Positions 32,508-33,893 of a stretch of DNA of 33,893 nucleotides are shown here, in pieces. Numbering within the stretch: position 1 is the stretch's first letter; each line of letters opens with the position of its first letter. Source of the DNA: Candidatus Binataceae bacterium (lineage in GTDB: Bacteria > Desulfobacterota > Binatia > Binatales > Binataceae); contig DATJMX010000030.1 in the NCBI GenBank assembly GCA_035508495.1, forward strand, positions 1 to 33,893, read 5' to 3'. The position numbers and the translations under genes were made by a program. The notes under the pieces are model-generated. The model was not told the DNA's origin. It saw nothing but the letters and a program-made list of their open reading frames with translations, and did not search any database.

Positions 32508-33353
32508 TCAGACGGCGGTGAAGCCTTCTTTGCTGAACAGGACGCGGTCTTCGCCGAGACGGGATTTCATTGCGGCGATCAATTCCTGCTCGGCCCCGGG
32601 GTGGAACCATCCTTCGTAGCCGAGCTTCTTGTACAGCTCTCCGATCCCGAGCGCGCGGGAGCGGCGGCCCTTTGAGCCGTCGCCGTCGAAGTAGGTGTCG
32701 ATTATCACGCGGTCGGCGCATCCTGCGGCGATCTCGGCGAAGCGTTCGGCGTGATTCGGCATCATCGGCGCGATCGCGAGCTGCATGAGCACGCCGCGCT
32801 CGCGGAACATTTTTGCCGTGCGGACTCTGCGCGCAACTCCTGGCGAGGTCGGAGTTAGCGCGCGGCGCACCGTGTCGTCATCGGTCTCCAACGTGATCGA
32901 TACGATCACGCGCTCGCCCATGCTCGCGATCAGGTCGATGTCGCGCTCGATGACGGGGCTGCGCGTCTGTAGCAGAAGCCGCCGTATCGGATGCCGCGCG
33001 ATGACCTCGAGCGCCGCGCGCGTGAGACCGAGCTTGCGCTCGAAGCCCTGGTAGGGATCGGTCGCGCTCGACATGAAGATGGTTGTCTGCGATGCGCGCG
33101 CCGCCGCTTCCAGAGCTATCAGCTCGCGCTCGAGGCGCTCGGCCAGGTTCGACTTCGCAATCACCCATGAGCCCCACGGCCCCCGCTCAGAGCGCGCAAC
33201 GGGTAGCATCCTGACGTAGCAGTAAGGGCATCCGCCCGCGTCGCCGAAGGCGCATCCAACGTACGGGTTCAGCGAAAATGCGATGCCCTTGAGGAAGCCA
33301 CCGGTGGGCGTGAGGGCGCGAGTCGCGGGCCGCTCAAGATAGCGCCGCGGCAC
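32508..33353 (-). CDS. SPL-type radical SAM protein (Rv2578c-like)
   Basis: A 281-residue radical SAM enzyme of the spore-photolyase-like group. The cluster cysteines lie at 34, 42 and 45 in NPYVGCAFGDAGGCPYCYVR, a CX7CX2C spacing where the family normally has CX3CX2C. SSATDPYQGFERKLGLTR and LLLQTRSP are typical of this uncharacterised group, as is VSITLETDDDTVRRALTP. The start is GTG, overlapping the TAG stop of the upstream gene by one base, so translation is likely coupled. The reaction is unknown. Confidence 0.85.
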   Translation of the reverse strand: MPRRYLERPATRALTPTGGFLKGIAFSLNPYVGCAFGDAGGCPYCYVRMLPVARSERGPWGSWVIAKSNLAERLERELIALEAAARASQTTIFMSSATDPYQGFERKLGLTRAALEVIARHPIRRLLLQTRSPVIERDIDLIASMGERVIVSITLETDDDTVRRALTPTSPGVARRVRTAKMFRERGVLMQLAIAPMMPNHAERFAEIAAGCADRVIIDTYFDGDGSKGRRSRALGIGELYKKLGYEGWFHPGAEQELIAAMKSRLGEDRVLFSKEGFTAV

Positions 33354-33893
33354 TACTTCGGCGCAGTCGGCGCGTAGAAGGCCAGCACGCCCTGCTCGAT
33401 CGCGCGCGGCTTGGCCCCGTCGACTGGCACGACCCAGACCATCGGCGGCGGCGCGATTCCGGTTGCCGGTCCCGCCTCGCCGGCGAGCGGCACGCCGGCA
33501 TAGACGAAAGCCGAGGAATCGGGCGCCCAGATCGAGTGCGACACTGCGAGCTGATCGAAAAACCGATAGGCGGTCGATTCGTCAGGCGTCGACAGGAAGT
33601 TCATCAGCTTGCGGCTTTTACTACCGTCGGTGCTGACGACGCCCCAGGTGTAATAGGGCTTCTCGGCCGGCACGCCGATATAGGCGATCGTTTTACCGTC
33701 GGGCGCGAAGAAAAACGCCGCGACATCGTCCTTGGTGATGAGTTTCGACGTTGCGTTCGCGATATCGACCACACGAATCCCATGATAGACCGGCTCGTCG
33801 GTCGTGATCGCCGTCGAGTAGGCGATATGTGCAGAGTCGGGCGACCAGATGAAACTGTTCTCGCCCACCGGCAGGCTCACGATTGAGCGCGCA
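33353..33893 (-). CDS. Beta-propeller (PD40/TolB-like) protein, truncated by window edge
   Basis: The frame runs open to the last bases of the window, so the 5' part lies outside. At least 180 residues are visible. Repeats with the PD40 pattern appear: FIWSPDSAHIAYS, FFFAPDGKTIAYIG and SIWAPDSSAFVYAG, each a strand followed by a polar turn, as in TolB-type or prolyl-oligopeptidase propellers. GTG 33880 is an internal valine rather than a likely start, since the frame continues upstream with protein-like codons. A PD40 repeat protein of unknown role; it may be coupled to the radical SAM gene. Confidence 0.75.
   Translation of the reverse strand, partial: ARSIVSLPVGENSFIWSPDSAHIAYSTAITTDEPVYHGIRVVDIANATSKLITKDDVAAFFFAPDGKTIAYIGVPAEKPYYTWGVVSTDGSKSRKLMNFLSTPDESTAYRFFDQLAVSHSIWAPDSSAFVYAGVPLAGEAGPATGIAPPPMVWVVPVDGAKPRAIEQGVLAFYAPTAPK

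Noticed and set aside
1..33893. tRNA, rRNA, CRISPR, integrase or phage genes
   Set aside because: No cloverleaf-like intergenic sequence, no regular spaced repeats and no integrase or structural-phage motifs were found on either strand.

Overview
The window is about 33.9 kb of GC-rich, gene-dense bacterial chromosome with no rRNA, tRNA, CRISPR array, integrase, transposase or phage block visible. Outer-membrane and LPS functions (a bifunctional HldE heptose enzyme, a BamD-like lipoprotein, an MCE-domain lipoprotein, a predicted beta-barrel protein and other lipoproteins) mark a diderm, Gram-negative-type cell. A luciferase-like monooxygenase, a metal-dependent amidohydrolase, a stand-alone TPP enzyme, tandem ArsA-like ATPases and a large GH15 enzyme next to tat genes recall deep-branching soil or sediment lineages such as Binatota or Desulfobacterota relatives. 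That placement is inference from gene content only.

Layout. 1-2.1 kb: secreted alpha/beta hydrolase (+) facing a predicted outer-membrane barrel (-). 2.3-3.8 kb: polyphosphate kinase 2 and ispD (+). 3.8-4.0 kb: a 181-bp inverted-repeat element. 4.0-8.4 kb: hemW (-), murJ (+) and hldE (-). 8.5-13.3 kb: a same-strand (-) run that reads, in transcription order, luciferase-like monooxygenase, MCE lipoprotein, amidohydrolase, TPP enzyme, then hldE. 13.4-16.3 kb: a second secreted hydrolase, a small lipoprotein, small hypothetical proteins and a VOC protein. 16.4-18.7 kb: a phasin-like protein converging on two overlapping ArsA/Get3-type ATPase genes. 18.9-19.6 kb: a HicB-like orphan and a DUF4911-like protein. 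19.6-23.1 kb: tatB, tatC and a GH15 glucoamylase (-). 23.2-25.7 kb: a histone-deacetylase-family enzyme and an FHA-TM-CAP protein (+). 25.7-26.1 kb: a decayed pseudogene (-). 26.3-29.7 kb: enoyl-CoA hydratase, two-domain VOC protein, M20 peptidase and a small membrane protein. 29.7-33.9 kb: trmB, a BamD-AMIN fusion, a second inverted-repeat element, an SPL-type radical SAM protein and a truncated beta-propeller gene.

How genes fit together. Cell-envelope genes recur: ispD supplies isoprenoid precursor, murJ flips lipid II, hldE makes ADP-heptose, tatBC exports folded proteins, and the BamD-like protein points to outer-membrane protein assembly. The monooxygenase, amidohydrolase and TPP enzyme could form a catabolic unit, but no substrate can be read from sequence.

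The least ordinary items are the BamD-linker-AMIN fusion, the FHA-TM-CAP fusion, the ArsA pair in which only one partner keeps the signature lysine, the two related MITE-like inverted repeats, and a multiply frameshifted pseudogene that is not evident from intact reading frames.
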